Source of the DNA: CAWCXF01 sp963799455
GTDB taxonomy: Bacteria > Pseudomonadota > Alphaproteobacteria > Rhodobacterales > Rhodobacteraceae
NCBI GenBank assembly: GCA_963799455.1
Contig: CAWCXF010000004.1
Span: 186,001-250,000 of the forward strand
DNA: 64,000 nucleotides
Direction: 5' to 3'
The translations under genes were made by a program, and so were the position numbers. Of this stretch, positions 44,615 to 53,817 are shown piece by piece (the stretch's first letter is position 1; the number at the start of each line of letters is the position of its first letter). The notes below the pieces were generated by a model. That model worked only from the letters and a program-made list of their open reading frames with translations, ran no database searches and was not told where the DNA came from.

Positions 44615-45640
44615 TTATTCGATCAGGCCCTGCACGCGCATGAACGCCAGGTGGCTGTCGACCAGCCGCTGCGTCATCGGGTTCTTCTGCCCCCACCGCT
44701 CCCAGGTGGACCGCGCCGCCTCGCGGAACGCGAGCCGATCCTCCTCCGACCAGTCGTAAAGGGTGACGCCCTGGGCCGCCAGCTCCTCGGCCGCCTTGCG
44801 GTTCTCGACGTCGAAGGTGAGCGCGGTCTGGAAGGCCATCTTCTGCATGGCGACGTCGATGATGCGCTGGATGTCCTCCGGCAGCGAGTCCCAGAGATCC
44901 TTGCGGATGGCCAGATGGTCGGCGGGCATCGAGTGGAAGCCGGGGAAGGTCGCGTGCTCGACCACGTCGTAGAGGCCCAGGCCCACGTTGTTGGCGAGCC
45001 CCGACGCGTCCGCGCCGTCGATGATCCCGGTCTCGAGCGCGGTGAAGATCTCGGTGAAGTCCATGACGATGGGGCTCGCGCCCAGCTCGGAGAAGATCTC
45101 GGTCTCGAGGCCCGGGGGCGAGCGGAACTTCCAGCCTTTCAAGTCCTCCGGGCCGGCGAGGGGCGCCGACGAGGACAGCGATTCCTGCCCGTAGACGTAC
45201 CAGCCGATGAGCTCCATCCCGTACTCGTTGTAGAGCTCGTTGGCGATTTCCTTGCCCCCGGCCTGGTAGAGCCATTCGTAGTACTGCCAGGGCGTGTCGT
45301 AGCCGCCCATGGCGTCGCTGACGAACTGGAAGGCGGGGTTCTTGCCGACCTGGTAGGTGCCGTTGGTCATGTCGCCGTCGAGAACGCCGGAGGCGGCGGC
45401 GTCGAAGGTGTCGTCCGTGTCGACCACCGAGGACGAGTAGAACATCTCGATGTCGACCCGCCCGCCGGACATGGTCTCCACGTCCTCGACGAACTGCGCC
45501 ACGAGCTTGCCGGAGACGGTCTCGGGGGCATAGTGGGTCTGCATCCTGAGCGTGTGCTCCTGCGCGGCGGCGCCGCCGGCCCCGGCGAAGGCCAGGAGCA
45601 GCGCGCCGAGGAGGCGAGGCGAGGGTTTGACTGGTGACAT
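44615..45640 (-). CDS. TRAP transporter substrate-binding protein (DctP family)
   Basis: A 341-residue periplasmic binding protein from ATG 45640. A signal peptide (LLGALLLAFAGAGGAAAQ) is followed by the DctP fold: TLRMQTHYAPETVSGKLVAQ, the conserved arginine in GWKFRSPPG that normally pairs with the substrate carboxylate, and MDFTEIFTALETGIIDGADA. No DctQ or DctM membrane genes are next to it, so the partner must be elsewhere or lost. The substrate is probably a sugar acid or similar organic acid, in line with neighbouring enzymes. Confidence 0.85.
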   Translation of the reverse strand: MSPVKPSPRLLGALLLAFAGAGGAAAQEHTLRMQTHYAPETVSGKLVAQFVEDVETMSGGRVDIEMFYSSSVVDTDDTFDAAASGVLDGDMTNGTYQVGKNPAFQFVSDAMGGYDTPWQYYEWLYQAGGKEIANELYNEYGMELIGWYVYGQESLSSSAPLAGPEDLKGWKFRSPPGLETEIFSELGASPIVMDFTEIFTALETGIIDGADASGLANNVGLGLYDVVEHATFPGFHSMPADHLAIRKDLWDSLPEDIQRIIDVAMQKMAFQTALTFDVENRKAAEELAAQGVTLYDWSEEDRLAFREAARSTWERWGQKNPMTQRLVDSHLAFMRVQGLIE

Positions 45641-46105
45641 GCGTGGATCTCCTCCGTTGAAGGTCGCGGCCCGTCGGGCGCGCGCGGGCATGGGGCTTCT
45701 CGGACGCCGTCGGCGCCGCCCCCCGCCACCGCCGGGATCGGCGCTCCCGGCCGCCGCCAAGGGGCCTGGTTCCCGTGGGGCAACCGTGCATCGGCGGGAC
45801 GCCTGCGTCCAGGCCCTCGCGCCGACGCCATGGATCGGCATGGGTCGCGCCCGGATCCGGCGGCGCCTCCTCGGCGTGAGGCGGCCACGGTGGCGCCGGC
45901 CCCGCGACGGCCTCGAACTCCGCGACGAGGAACTCCGCGACGAGGTCACCGGGGAGCGGCCTGCCGGCCCGTCGCGGCGCTCGGCGCTCGGGATCCTCGC
46001 ACGACGCCCCACGACCCCATGCCGGCTGGCCGGCGCCGCGCGCATCCTGCTAAGCTGGAGCCGACGCGCCCCCGAGGCCGCGCTCGCAAGACGGGAGGAG
46101 ACTCG
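45641..46105. promoter_or_regulatory. Divergent intergenic region between the TRAP gene and the alcohol dehydrogenase gene
   Basis: 465 bases separate two divergent starts and must hold both promoters. I see no convincing -35/-10 pair or operator palindrome; a short repeat of GAACTCCGCGACGAG units occurs near 45915-45940. Confidence 0.35.
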
Positions 46106-47260
46106 ATGTCCGAGGTCAGGGTTGCCACCTTCGACGGGCCGGGCTCGGCGCCGGTGATCCGCACCGTGCCGCGCCCGAAGGTGGGCCCCAAGGCGGCGCT
46201 GATCCGGATCGGCGCCTGCGGGGTGTGCGGCACCGACCTGCACATCCTGAAGGGCCATTGGCCGAAGCCGCTGCCCTGGCCCTTCACGCTGGGGCACGAG
46301 CTGGCGGGCGTCGTTGTGGAGATCGGCGACGAGCTGAAGACCGACTTCATGGGAAAGCCCATCGGAGTGGGCTCCAAGCTGATGCTGCCGCCGCTCATGC
46401 CGTGCGGCCACTGCGACTGGTGCGTGCATTACCCCGAGACGGCCAACAAGTGCCTGACGCCGGTCTACTACGGGCGCTATCTGGGCTTCGACAAGGCGCC
46501 GCACCTGTGGGGTGGCTGGGCGGAGATGGTTTATGTCGACTTCGAGGAGCTGCCCGGCACCAAGATCTACAAGCTGCCCGACGAGATGCCGCTGCGCCTG
46601 GGCGCGCTGACCGAGCCGCTGACCTCCTGCATCCGCGCCTTCGAGCGGGCGCAGCGCGTCAATGGCTTTGCGTGGAACGCCACCGTGGTGGTGCAGGGCA
46701 CCGGCCCCATCGGCATCCTCGCGCTCGCCGCGGCGCGCGAGATGGGCGCGGGCCGCGTGATCGCGGTCGGCGCGCCGGAGGCCCCGCGCCTCGAACTGGC
46801 CCGCAGGTTCGGCGCGGACGCGACCGTCGACATCGATGAGGTGACGGCACCCACCGAGCGCATCGCGGCCGTGCGGGAGATCGTCGGCGGCTACGGCGCG
46901 GACCTCGTCATGGACTGCTCGGGCCACCCGTCCGCCGGGCCCGAGGGGATCGAGTTCCTGCGCGACGGGGGCACCTACGTGGAGATGGGGCAGTTCACCG
47001 ACGCGGGCTCGATCGAGACCAACTGGCACCGCATCTGCACCAAGGACATCAACGTGCTCGGCAGCTGGGCGTTCACGGCCAACGACCTGCCCAAGGGCGT
47101 GGACATGCTGTGGCGGGCGCGGGATCGGTTCCCGTGGTACGACATGCAGAAGCTGTTCGAGTTCTCCGAGGCGGGCATCGCCGCGGCGGTGGCGGACGCG
47201 ATGGCGATGCGCACGGTGAAGTCGACCATCGTTCCCAACCCCGATCTCATCGACGCGTGA
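46106..47260 (+). CDS. Zinc-dependent medium-chain alcohol/polyol dehydrogenase
   Basis: A 384-residue MDR enzyme from ATG 46106 (GGGAGGAG upstream). Catalytic zinc ligands lie in GACGVCGTDLHIL and TLGHELAGVVVEIG; the structural zinc site has four cysteines in PLMPCGHCDWC plus ANKC. The Rossmann segment VVQGTGPIGILALAAA is intact. Insertions around FMGKPIGVGSK and YLGFDKAPHLWGGWAE, seen in sugar-alcohol and threonine-dehydrogenase-like enzymes, favour a polyol substrate. It is divergent from the TRAP binding-protein gene and may share its regulation. Confidence 0.86.
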   Translation: MSEVRVATFDGPGSAPVIRTVPRPKVGPKAALIRIGACGVCGTDLHILKGHWPKPLPWPFTLGHELAGVVVEIGDELKTDFMGKPIGVGSKLMLPPLMPCGHCDWCVHYPETANKCLTPVYYGRYLGFDKAPHLWGGWAEMVYVDFEELPGTKIYKLPDEMPLRLGALTEPLTSCIRAFERAQRVNGFAWNATVVVQGTGPIGILALAAAREMGAGRVIAVGAPEAPRLELARRFGADATVDIDEVTAPTERIAAVREIVGGYGADLVMDCSGHPSAGPEGIEFLRDGGTYVEMGQFTDAGSIETNWHRICTKDINVLGSWAFTANDLPKGVDMLWRARDRFPWYDMQKLFEFSEAGIAAAVADAMAMRTVKSTIVPNPDLIDA

Positions 47261-47867
47261 TCGACGCGAGGCTGCGAGGTCGACGCGCCTGCATCGTCCG
47301 GATCTGCGGCCTCGCCGACGTTGGGCGAGCACGCCAACGCCGCCGATGCCCGGAGCGCAGAAGCTTGGCCGTGCGGGCCGACGCCGGGCCGCGCGAGGAT
47401 TCGGACCGGCGATGTCACGTTGACCGAGCGCGGCCACGCAGGGCTCTTGCCGTCAGAGGGCTCAAGGCCGCGAGGCCTGCTGCGCAACGCCACGCGCCGA
47501 AGGCTTCGAGACGATGGAGCCGGGTGGCGAGGGCGGATCGGCGGCGGGTGGGCGGGACAAAGAGCGGTCGGGACAAAGAGGTTGCGCACGGCGGAGAAGA
47601 CCCGGACGAGACGCTGCAGCCCTCCCGCTGACCGGAAGCCCTGCATCTGGCGCTCGCGTTCTCGGAAGGGAACGTGGCTTGTTCCGGTGAACCGATGTGA
47701 ACCCAGCCTTCCGAACAGCATACCGGCCCGTGGCACTATGAAGGCCACATCCAGAGGCCTGACACACGACCGATCGAAGACCCCGCCGACCCACGAAGAT
47801 CTCGCTTGCCAAACAGGGGGCATCCACACACGCCCCGGGTTCCTCGGAGGCGACTTCGTTTGGCAAG
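47261..47867. other. Gene-free stretch ending in a 10-bp inverted repeat pair
   Basis: No recognisable gene in about 540 bases after the dehydrogenase. Near its end CTTGCCAAAC (47805-47814) and GTTTGGCAAG (47858-47867) are exact inverted copies; the second touches the stop of the IS3 orfB remnant, so these are probably the ends of one element or of two abutting ones. Confidence 0.5.
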
Positions 47868-48125
47868 CTACGTTGCGATGGCGGTCTCCTCCAGCTGTTC
47901 GCGGTGGCGATCCTCGGCCTCGGCCGGGGGCACGTTTCCGATCGGCTCGTGAAGCCGGCGGTGGTTGAACCAGTCGACCCATTCGCTGCTTCGCGCGGAC
48001 CTTCGGTCCGAGGGTGGCGAACTCCACCGCCTCGAGGCCGCGCCACGGGGCGCGGCGCCGGATGACCTCGGTCTTGAAGAGCCCGATGACCGTCTCGGCC
48101 GGCGCGTTGTCGAACGAGTTCCCCA
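47868..48125 (-). mobile_element. IS3-family orfB C-terminal remnant
   Basis: The pieces GNSFDNAPAETVIGLFKTEV, then LEAVEFATL, then EWVDWFNHRRLHEPIGNVPP and AEAEDRHREQLEETAIA match the end of IS3 (IS51-like) transposases, including the last catalytic glutamate region. At least one frameshift separates them. The TAG at 47868-47870 is the original stop; everything upstream of GNSFDN is missing. Confidence 0.7.
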
Positions 48126-48303
48126 CCGAGGGAGCAGGGAAACCCCCGGGGTGATGTCGGTGGCGTGGCCGGCGAGCGGGGGATAAGCCGGCTGTCCCGG
48201 GGCCGGGCCGGATCCGGCCATGCCGGACACGACGGCCAAACCCTGGGACGCAGAGAGCGCCGCGATCGTGTAGCTGAAGGCTCGCCTGATCGGCATCAGC
48301 CCG

Positions 48304-48909
48304 ATGATCCGGCGACGGGTGCTGGTTGCGGCGAGCACGACGCTCGAGGATCTGCACGGGGTCTTCCAGGTGACGATGGGCTGGCGAAGCCTTCACCTCC
48401 ATCGGTTCCGCATCCACGCCGTGCACCACGGGTCTTGGGAGCTGGGAGGGGAGGCGCCCGATCGGATGCTCGGCGGCTTCGGGCTCCGCCGCGGCGACAG
48501 GTTCGCCTACGAGTACGACATGATCGACCTCTGGCAGCACGAGGTCCGGATCGAGGGCTGGCACGAAGCGCAGCCCGGCAAGCGCCATCGCGTGTGCATC
48601 GGCGGCAGGGGCGCAGGTCTGCCCGAGGGATGCGGCGGCCCTGCGGGCCACGACGAGCGACGTGCGGAGGCGCTGGGGATCGATGCCCTGGAGGACATCG
48701 ACACGATGGTCGGCGTCCTGGACCGGATCGTGCTGCAGGACCGGCCGCATTTGCTGGACGACGGGGAGGTGTGGTGGCAGCGCGAGGACGCTCTGGAGCG
48801 GAGCCGGGCTCGCGAGCCCTTCCGGCAGAACCGCTTCGACCGCCGCGCCGTGAACGCGCGCCTGCGGGCCGGCGATCGTCATGCCTTCAAGCACCAGCCC
48901 CTTTGCTGA
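48304..48909 (+). CDS. Plasmid pRiA4b ORF-3-like family protein, N-terminus shortened
   Basis: A 201-residue protein matching the pRiA4b ORF-3 family: IRRRVLVAASTTLEDLHGVF, FQVTMGWRSLHLHRFRIH, YEYDMIDLWQHEVRIEGW, and LDALEDIDTMVGVLDRIVL. The family normally begins about 10 residues earlier (here LKARLIGISP), but a TAG at 48270-48272 closes that frame just before, so either ATG 48304 is used or the gene is damaged. These proteins have unknown function and travel with mobile elements and integrases, as here. Confidence 0.7.
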   Translation: MIRRRVLVAASTTLEDLHGVFQVTMGWRSLHLHRFRIHAVHHGSWELGGEAPDRMLGGFGLRRGDRFAYEYDMIDLWQHEVRIEGWHEAQPGKRHRVCIGGRGAGLPEGCGGPAGHDERRAEALGIDALEDIDTMVGVLDRIVLQDRPHLLDDGEVWWQREDALERSRAREPFRQNRFDRRAVNARLRAGDRHAFKHQPLC

Positions 48910-49689
48910 GCCTATGCTCGCGATCGGCCAACGGCTCGGCGGCGAACGCCGCCGCCTCCTCGCCCCGGACATCTTCGACGTCGCGGACGGTCCGCTGGCC
49001 GCCCGGCGCGGTGACGCGGTCGAAGGCCCGGCGCAGCAAAGCGCCATTGGTCTCGGCGTAGACCCGGGTGGTGCCGATGCCCTCGTGGCCGGGCATGCGC
49101 TGGACGTGGGTGATCGCCATGCCGAGCCCGAGCAGCCGCGTCGCCATGGTGTGCCGTAGGAGGTGGGGGTGGATGCGCTTGGCGATGCCGGCCTCGTCGG
49201 CGACCGCGCGGACGATCTGGCCGACGCGCCGGCGGCTGTAGACATGGGCCGTGGCGCCCGACCCCTTCTCGCGGCTGACGAACAGCGGCCCCCGGCGACG
49301 GGCGCCGACGTGCAGGGCGAGGAGCCGGGCGCGCTCGTCGCGGATCGGCACCTCGCGGCGCCGGGCGCCCTTCACGATCACGACCCGCTCGGCCAGGCTC
49401 ATGTCCTCGACCTTCGAGGCGACGAACTCCGACACCCGCGCGCCGGTCTCCAGGAGGGTCTGCATCATCAGCCCGACCTGGCCGCCCCTTGCATAGGCGC
49501 AGGCGATGAAGCGCAGCGCCGGTGCTCGAGCGTCAGCCGGTTCGGCGCGCCGCGCCTGGGCTGCGGCGCGGCAAGGCCCGCCTTCTGCCGGGCGGCCTTG
49601 AACACCGCCTTGGTCTGCAGGTGGTCCAGCCCGTTCCTCACGATGAGGGCGGCGACCTGGTCGGAGAGGCGTTCGATGTGGCCGGCCAT
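48887..49689 (-). pseudogene. Tyrosine recombinase/phage-type integrase, one frameshift
   Basis: ATG 49689 starts MAGHIERLSDQVAALIVRNG, a short N-terminal part. Near 49515 the frame shifts by one base, and the catalytic domain follows: arginine in LLETGARVSEFVASKVEDM, the lysine strand VVIVKGARRREVPIRD, HLLRHTMATRLLGLG, GHEGIGTTRVYAET with the nucleophilic tyrosine. All five conserved positions exist, so a functional ancestor is recent. It converges with, and overlaps by 23 bases, the pRiA4b-like gene. No att repeats were found. Confidence 0.75.
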
Positions 49690-50717
49690 GGGTTTGCAGA
49701 TGGTGTTCTGGAGAACGAACAGGCTCGCACGGCAACGGGGAACGGCGCCTGCTGACAGCCGAGAACGGGCCGGGCGCCCGCATCGACCGCTCGCGGGCGC
49801 CGGGGCCGGCGCCGAGGCGGCGGTCGAGATCACCGCGGCGCCGGCGGCGCTCCTGGAGGCGCTCGCCCCCCTGCTTTCGCGCACGCGCCGTCGAGGGCTC
49901 GCCGCCGGGCGGGCGCTCGTCGGCCGACACCGTCCTCGCCGGCGGCCTCGCCGGCGGCCTCGATGGCATCGGCAGGGCCAGCCGCGCCACCCGTGGCTCC
50001 CAGGCCCTCGGGCCTCGCACGTCTCCGGGCAGCGCGAGGGGGCGATGGCCGGCCCGCACGACGACGCGCCGGCGCGCCGTCGAGCGCTCGACCTGCCGGT
50101 GGACGGCCGCGCTCACCGAGGACGGCCGGGCACCCTGCGGTGGCGAGACGCACCCCTGCGAGCGCCCCCCGGACCTCGATGGCCGCCGACGCGCTCGGGC
50201 TCGCTCGCGCCGCACCGATGGCCTCCTCGCGCGCCAACGGCGCCATCCTCGACGCGCTCCTCCGGGCGAGGCGGCGCGAGACCGTGCCGCGGCGGCGTCG
50301 AGGCGCTCCAGGCCGTCCTCGACCCCCGGCGCGTCCACCGCGGCACCGAACGCCCGCCTCCCGGCCGCCGCACCACGGACCCCCGACCCGCCGAACCCGT
50401 CACGCCCTTCGCCGGACGAGAAGGTCGAGAGGGCAGGGGATGCATTCGGCCTCGATCCACGGCGAGGTCGATCTCGTGCATCCGCTCCCGGCGTCGGACG
50501 GCCACCACGGCCCCCTCGACGCCGCGCGGCTCGGTGGGCGCCAGCCGTGCCATGCGCCCGTGACCGGTCCTGGGCTCGTGGCTCGTGGCTCGTGAACCGC
50601 ACCGGATCGCCCGTTGGCAGGGGCCGGACCGGCCGTCGCAGCGCGCCGCCCTCGCCCATGGGCTCGGCGCCTGCCGCCAGGGATCCCCCAAGGAGACGAC
50701 GCCGCAGGCGAGCGAAG
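49690..50717. other. 1-kb region without a recognisable gene
   Basis: Open frames here are Arg/Pro/Ala-rich and resemble no family on either strand. It separates the integrase remnant from the right-hand exopolysaccharide genes and may be the edge of the accessory region. Confidence 0.4.
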
Positions 50718-51623
50718 TCAAGCCCTTGGCAGGTCGAGGATCCGGCGTGGGTCGCAACGCCCCCGCGCGGCGTCCCGCAGCGCCATGAGGTTGCCCGCGA
50801 GCCGGCCGCGCCGGTCGATCCACGGCTCGGGCGAGGCCGATCGCGCGAGGTTGGACAGGAGCGCGTCGCGCATCAGCTTGCGCCCCAGGCGCCGGCCGAG
50901 GGTGGCCTTCCTCATCAGGTAGAGGTTGTTGGCGATCTGGGAGTAGCCGTAGCGCCGCCCAGACACTCGGCCCGCCTTCACGCCCAGATGCACGCCCACG
51001 AGCGCGTCCGAGCGGATCAGCTCCCCGCGCCTCGCCACCTGGCCCGAGATGTCGGCGTCCTCCAGCCACGCGTAGAGGGGCAGCGCCTCGTCGAAGGACA
51101 GGCCCCTCAGCGCCCCGGCCCTGAAGGCCATGTTGCAGCCGTAGAGCGACTCGACCGCCCCGGCCGTCCGGCGCCAGTCGTCGTCGGCCAGGAGGATCCG
51201 GCCGCTCGCCAGGATCTCCCGACCCTCCTCGAAGGTGAGGCCGGCCCCGCGCACCCCGTCCTCGGCCAGGACGCCCGTGACGGCCGCGCAGCCCGGGCGC
51301 TGGGCGAGGACGCCTCGGCACGCCTCCAGCCAGTCGGGGCGCGCCACGAAGTCGTCGTCGATCATCACGATCACGTCCCCGTCGCGCGCCCCGAGGTCGC
51401 CGAAGACGCGCGCGAGCCCCGCGTTGCGCTGCGCGCAAAGCCCCCCCGTGCGCGGCTCGACCACGAGGACGCGGTCCTGCGCTGCGGCGCTCTCCGGCAC
51501 GTCGCCGGGCTTGGAGGGGCAGATCAGGACGTGGTCGGGCGCCGCCGATTGGGAGCCGAGATGCCGGACCTGCTCGGCCACGAGCCCGGGCCGGCCGGCG
51601 GTCGCGATCAGCACGACGATCAT
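50718..51623 (-). CDS. Family 2 glycosyltransferase
   Basis: A 301-residue GT-A enzyme from ATG 51623. It opens with MIVVLIATAGRPGLVAEQVR and has DVIVMIDDDFVARPDWLEAC, whose DDD is the metal/nucleotide motif, and YAWLEDADISGQVARRGE with the catalytic ED. A CNMAFR motif follows the acceptor loop as in rhamnosyl- or mannosyl-type transferases. The upstream neighbour is another family 2 enzyme 32 bases away on the same strand, so the two form an operon. Confidence 0.85.
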   Translation of the reverse strand: MIVVLIATAGRPGLVAEQVRHLGSQSAAPDHVLICPSKPGDVPESAAAQDRVLVVEPRTGGLCAQRNAGLARVFGDLGARDGDVIVMIDDDFVARPDWLEACRGVLAQRPGCAAVTGVLAEDGVRGAGLTFEEGREILASGRILLADDDWRRTAGAVESLYGCNMAFRAGALRGLSFDEALPLYAWLEDADISGQVARRGELIRSDALVGVHLGVKAGRVSGRRYGYSQIANNLYLMRKATLGRRLGRKLMRDALLSNLARSASPEPWIDRRGRLAGNLMALRDAARGRCDPRRILDLPRA

Positions 51624-51655
51624 CGGGCGCCGATCCTCCGCCTCCTCGCGCGGGG

Positions 51656-52618
51656 TCACGAGGATGCCCTCGGATCGTGGACGAGCCGCGTCCCGGGCCC
51701 GTGCGGCTCGCCCTGCAGCAGCCGTCGCAGCCACCAGCGCACCGGTCCGGGGACGCCCCACATCAGGACGAAGGCGAAGAGCTGGCGCGCGCTCGGCCTC
51801 CCCTTGCGGAAGGCGGCCCTGAGCAGCGGCGGGATCGCCGAGGCGTCCCGGGCGTTCGCCGCCGACTGGCCGACGACGTTGAGGCAGAAGCCGCTGCGGG
51901 CCCGAGGCGTGATCAGCTCGCCCATGCCCTCGATCCAGTCGAGCGAGCGCCTCCAGGTGTAGGTCTTGCTCAGGGAGCGCCTCCGCTCGGCCACGTAGTG
52001 CGTGACGAGCGGCTCCGGGACCGTCACGAGCTCGTAGCCGAGCTGCTTCACGCCGCGGATCACGAGCTCCCACTCCTCGTGCTGGGCCGTGTCGCCGAAG
52101 CGGAGGCGGTCGAAGAACGCGCGCGGCATCATCAGGGAGGAGGTCTGCAGGAAGCTCGTCCCGCCCCGAAGCCAGGAGGCGCGGTCGAACAGCCACTCGT
52201 CGAGGGGCCGGGATCCGTCGTAGGGATCGGTGGGCCGCACGAAGACGCCCGTGGGCGTCACGACGCGCGAGAGGGTCATGAGGATCGCCGGGCGGCCCCC
52301 GGCCGCGTCGAGCTGCCGCTCGATCTTGTCGGGCGCCCATTCGTCGTCGTCGTCGAGGAAGGCGACCCAGCGCCCCGTGCTGGCCGCGACCCCGGCGTCG
52401 CGCGCGCCCCCGGCCCCCCTCCTCTCGCCGTAGGAGACAACCCGCAGGCGGGGATCCTCGATCCCGCCCAAGTCCTCGATGGTCGCCGGATCCGCGCCGT
52501 CCACGACGACTATGAGCTCGAGATCCCTCCTCGTCTGGCCGAGCGCCGACGCGATCGCCCGGCTCCTCAGGACGTCGCTACGACCATGCGTCGGCACGAC
52601 CACGCTCACCTGCACCAT
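51656..52618 (-). CDS. Family 2 glycosyltransferase
   Basis: A 320-residue enzyme; ATG 52618 is preceded by GAAGGTG at good spacing, better than GTG 52627. VSVVVPTHGRSDVLRSRAIA, LELIVVVDGADP, and WVAFLDDDDEWAPDKIERQL are typical of WcaA-like family 2 enzymes. The QHEEWELVIRGVKQLGYE segment carries the catalytic acidic pair. The C-terminus (MWGVPGPVRWWLRRLLQG) probably associates with the membrane. It likely builds the exopolysaccharide repeat with the following gene. Confidence 0.86.
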   Translation of the reverse strand: MVQVSVVVPTHGRSDVLRSRAIASALGQTRRDLELIVVVDGADPATIEDLGGIEDPRLRVVSYGERRGAGGARDAGVAASTGRWVAFLDDDDEWAPDKIERQLDAAGGRPAILMTLSRVVTPTGVFVRPTDPYDGSRPLDEWLFDRASWLRGGTSFLQTSSLMMPRAFFDRLRFGDTAQHEEWELVIRGVKQLGYELVTVPEPLVTHYVAERRRSLSKTYTWRRSLDWIEGMGELITPRARSGFCLNVVGQSAANARDASAIPPLLRAAFRKGRPSARQLFAFVLMWGVPGPVRWWLRRLLQGEPHGPGTRLVHDPRASS

Positions 52619-52840
52619 ACCATTCACCTTCGAACACCGCCTTTTCCTTAAGGCAGAACGCGCTCGGCTTCAAAGCTTCCGGAGCCCGCTCCCCCCGCGA
52701 CAGGACCCCCGAAGCCCCCGGGCACCCTCACCGGCACAGGGGCACGGCCGCACGCGACGATCCGGGCCGGAGGCTTCGGCTGGCTTCTCGTGGCCGTCTG
52801 TCGGAACATGACGAATCGATGACAGGAGGGAGACGGTTCG

Positions 52841-53569
52841 ATGACGGAAGCGACGAGCGCATCCCCGGCCGTGGCCAGGTCGGCCTCGGTCTTCCGGTTC
52901 GACCGCCGGATCCTGGCGATCTTCCTCGCCATCGACGCCGTGCTGATCGCCCTCTACGTCGCGCTGGCCATCCCGCGCGTCGAGGCCGCCCTGATGCCGA
53001 TCCGACCGTGGCTGATCCTGCGCGACGACTGGAGCGCCGGCGAGATCGCCAACTACGCGAAGTGGACGCTCGGCGCCCTGCTGCTGGCCCTGGCGGCGCG
53101 GCGACGGCCGGGGGCGGGCCTGGCGGCGCTCTCGCTCGCCATGGCGATCCTGCTCGCCGACGACGCGGGCCAGCTCCACGAGCGCGGCGGCGCGCTGCTG
53201 GCGCGCCTCCTCTCGCTGCCGTCGGTCCTGGGCCTGCGGGCGGTCGATCTGGGCGAGCTCCTCGTCTGGGCCGCGCTCGGCGTGCCGGTGCTGGCGGGCT
53301 TCGCGCTGGCCTGGCGCCGCGGCGGGCCGCGGGGACGCCGCGGCGTGGCCGGCCTCGCTGCGCTGCTCGCGCTGCTCGTGGGCTTCGCGGTGGTCGCGGA
53401 CATGATCCACAGCATCATCCTCGAGATCGGGCTGGGCGGCGCGCGCGGCGATCAGGTCGCGGCGCTCATCGAGGAGGGCGGGGAGATGATCGTGGCGAGC
53501 TTCATGCTCGCCCAGATCGCGGCCGCCATCGTGCGCCCCGCGCTCTCGGAAGGCCGCCGGGCGACGTGA
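52841..53569 (+). CDS. Polytopic membrane protein of unknown function
   Basis: A 242-residue protein from ATG 52841 with about six hydrophobic helices (ILAIFLAIDAVLIALYVAL; LAALSLAMAILLADDAGQLH; GVAGLAALLALLVGFAVVAD). Conserved-looking polar residues lie in the membrane (DDAGQLHERGG; VADMIHSIILEIG; IEEGGEMIVASFML), reminiscent of metal-binding or alkaline ceramidase-like layouts, but I cannot assign a family. It precedes the OPX gene on the same strand with a 248-base gap. Confidence 0.6.
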   Translation: MTEATSASPAVARSASVFRFDRRILAIFLAIDAVLIALYVALAIPRVEAALMPIRPWLILRDDWSAGEIANYAKWTLGALLLALAARRRPGAGLAALSLAMAILLADDAGQLHERGGALLARLLSLPSVLGLRAVDLGELLVWAALGVPVLAGFALAWRRGGPRGRRGVAGLAALLALLVGFAVVADMIHSIILEIGLGGARGDQVAALIEEGGEMIVASFMLAQIAAAIVRPALSEGRRAT

Positions 53570-53817
53570 CGGGCGTCGCGCTCGAGCCGGCGCCGACGGA
53601 CCCCGGCCGCCCGGCCGGGGTCGCGCGGGCGCGCTCGGGGCCTAAGGTCGCGCGGGCGCGCTCGGGGCCGGGCGCGCCTCGGCGCGGGGCGTCGAGCGGA
53701 TCGCCGGGGGGGCCGCCGGCCGAGACGGGAAAGGCCGGGCGGTGGCCACCGTCGGGGCGCCGTCGTAGGCTGCGGCGCGCAGGGGGGAAGCCCGATGGGC
53801 GGAGGGAGGGGACGGGC

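Noticed and set aside
49690..50717. A gene between the integrase remnant and the glycosyltransferases
   Set aside because: All open frames are Arg/Pro/Ala-rich without a start context or family resemblance.
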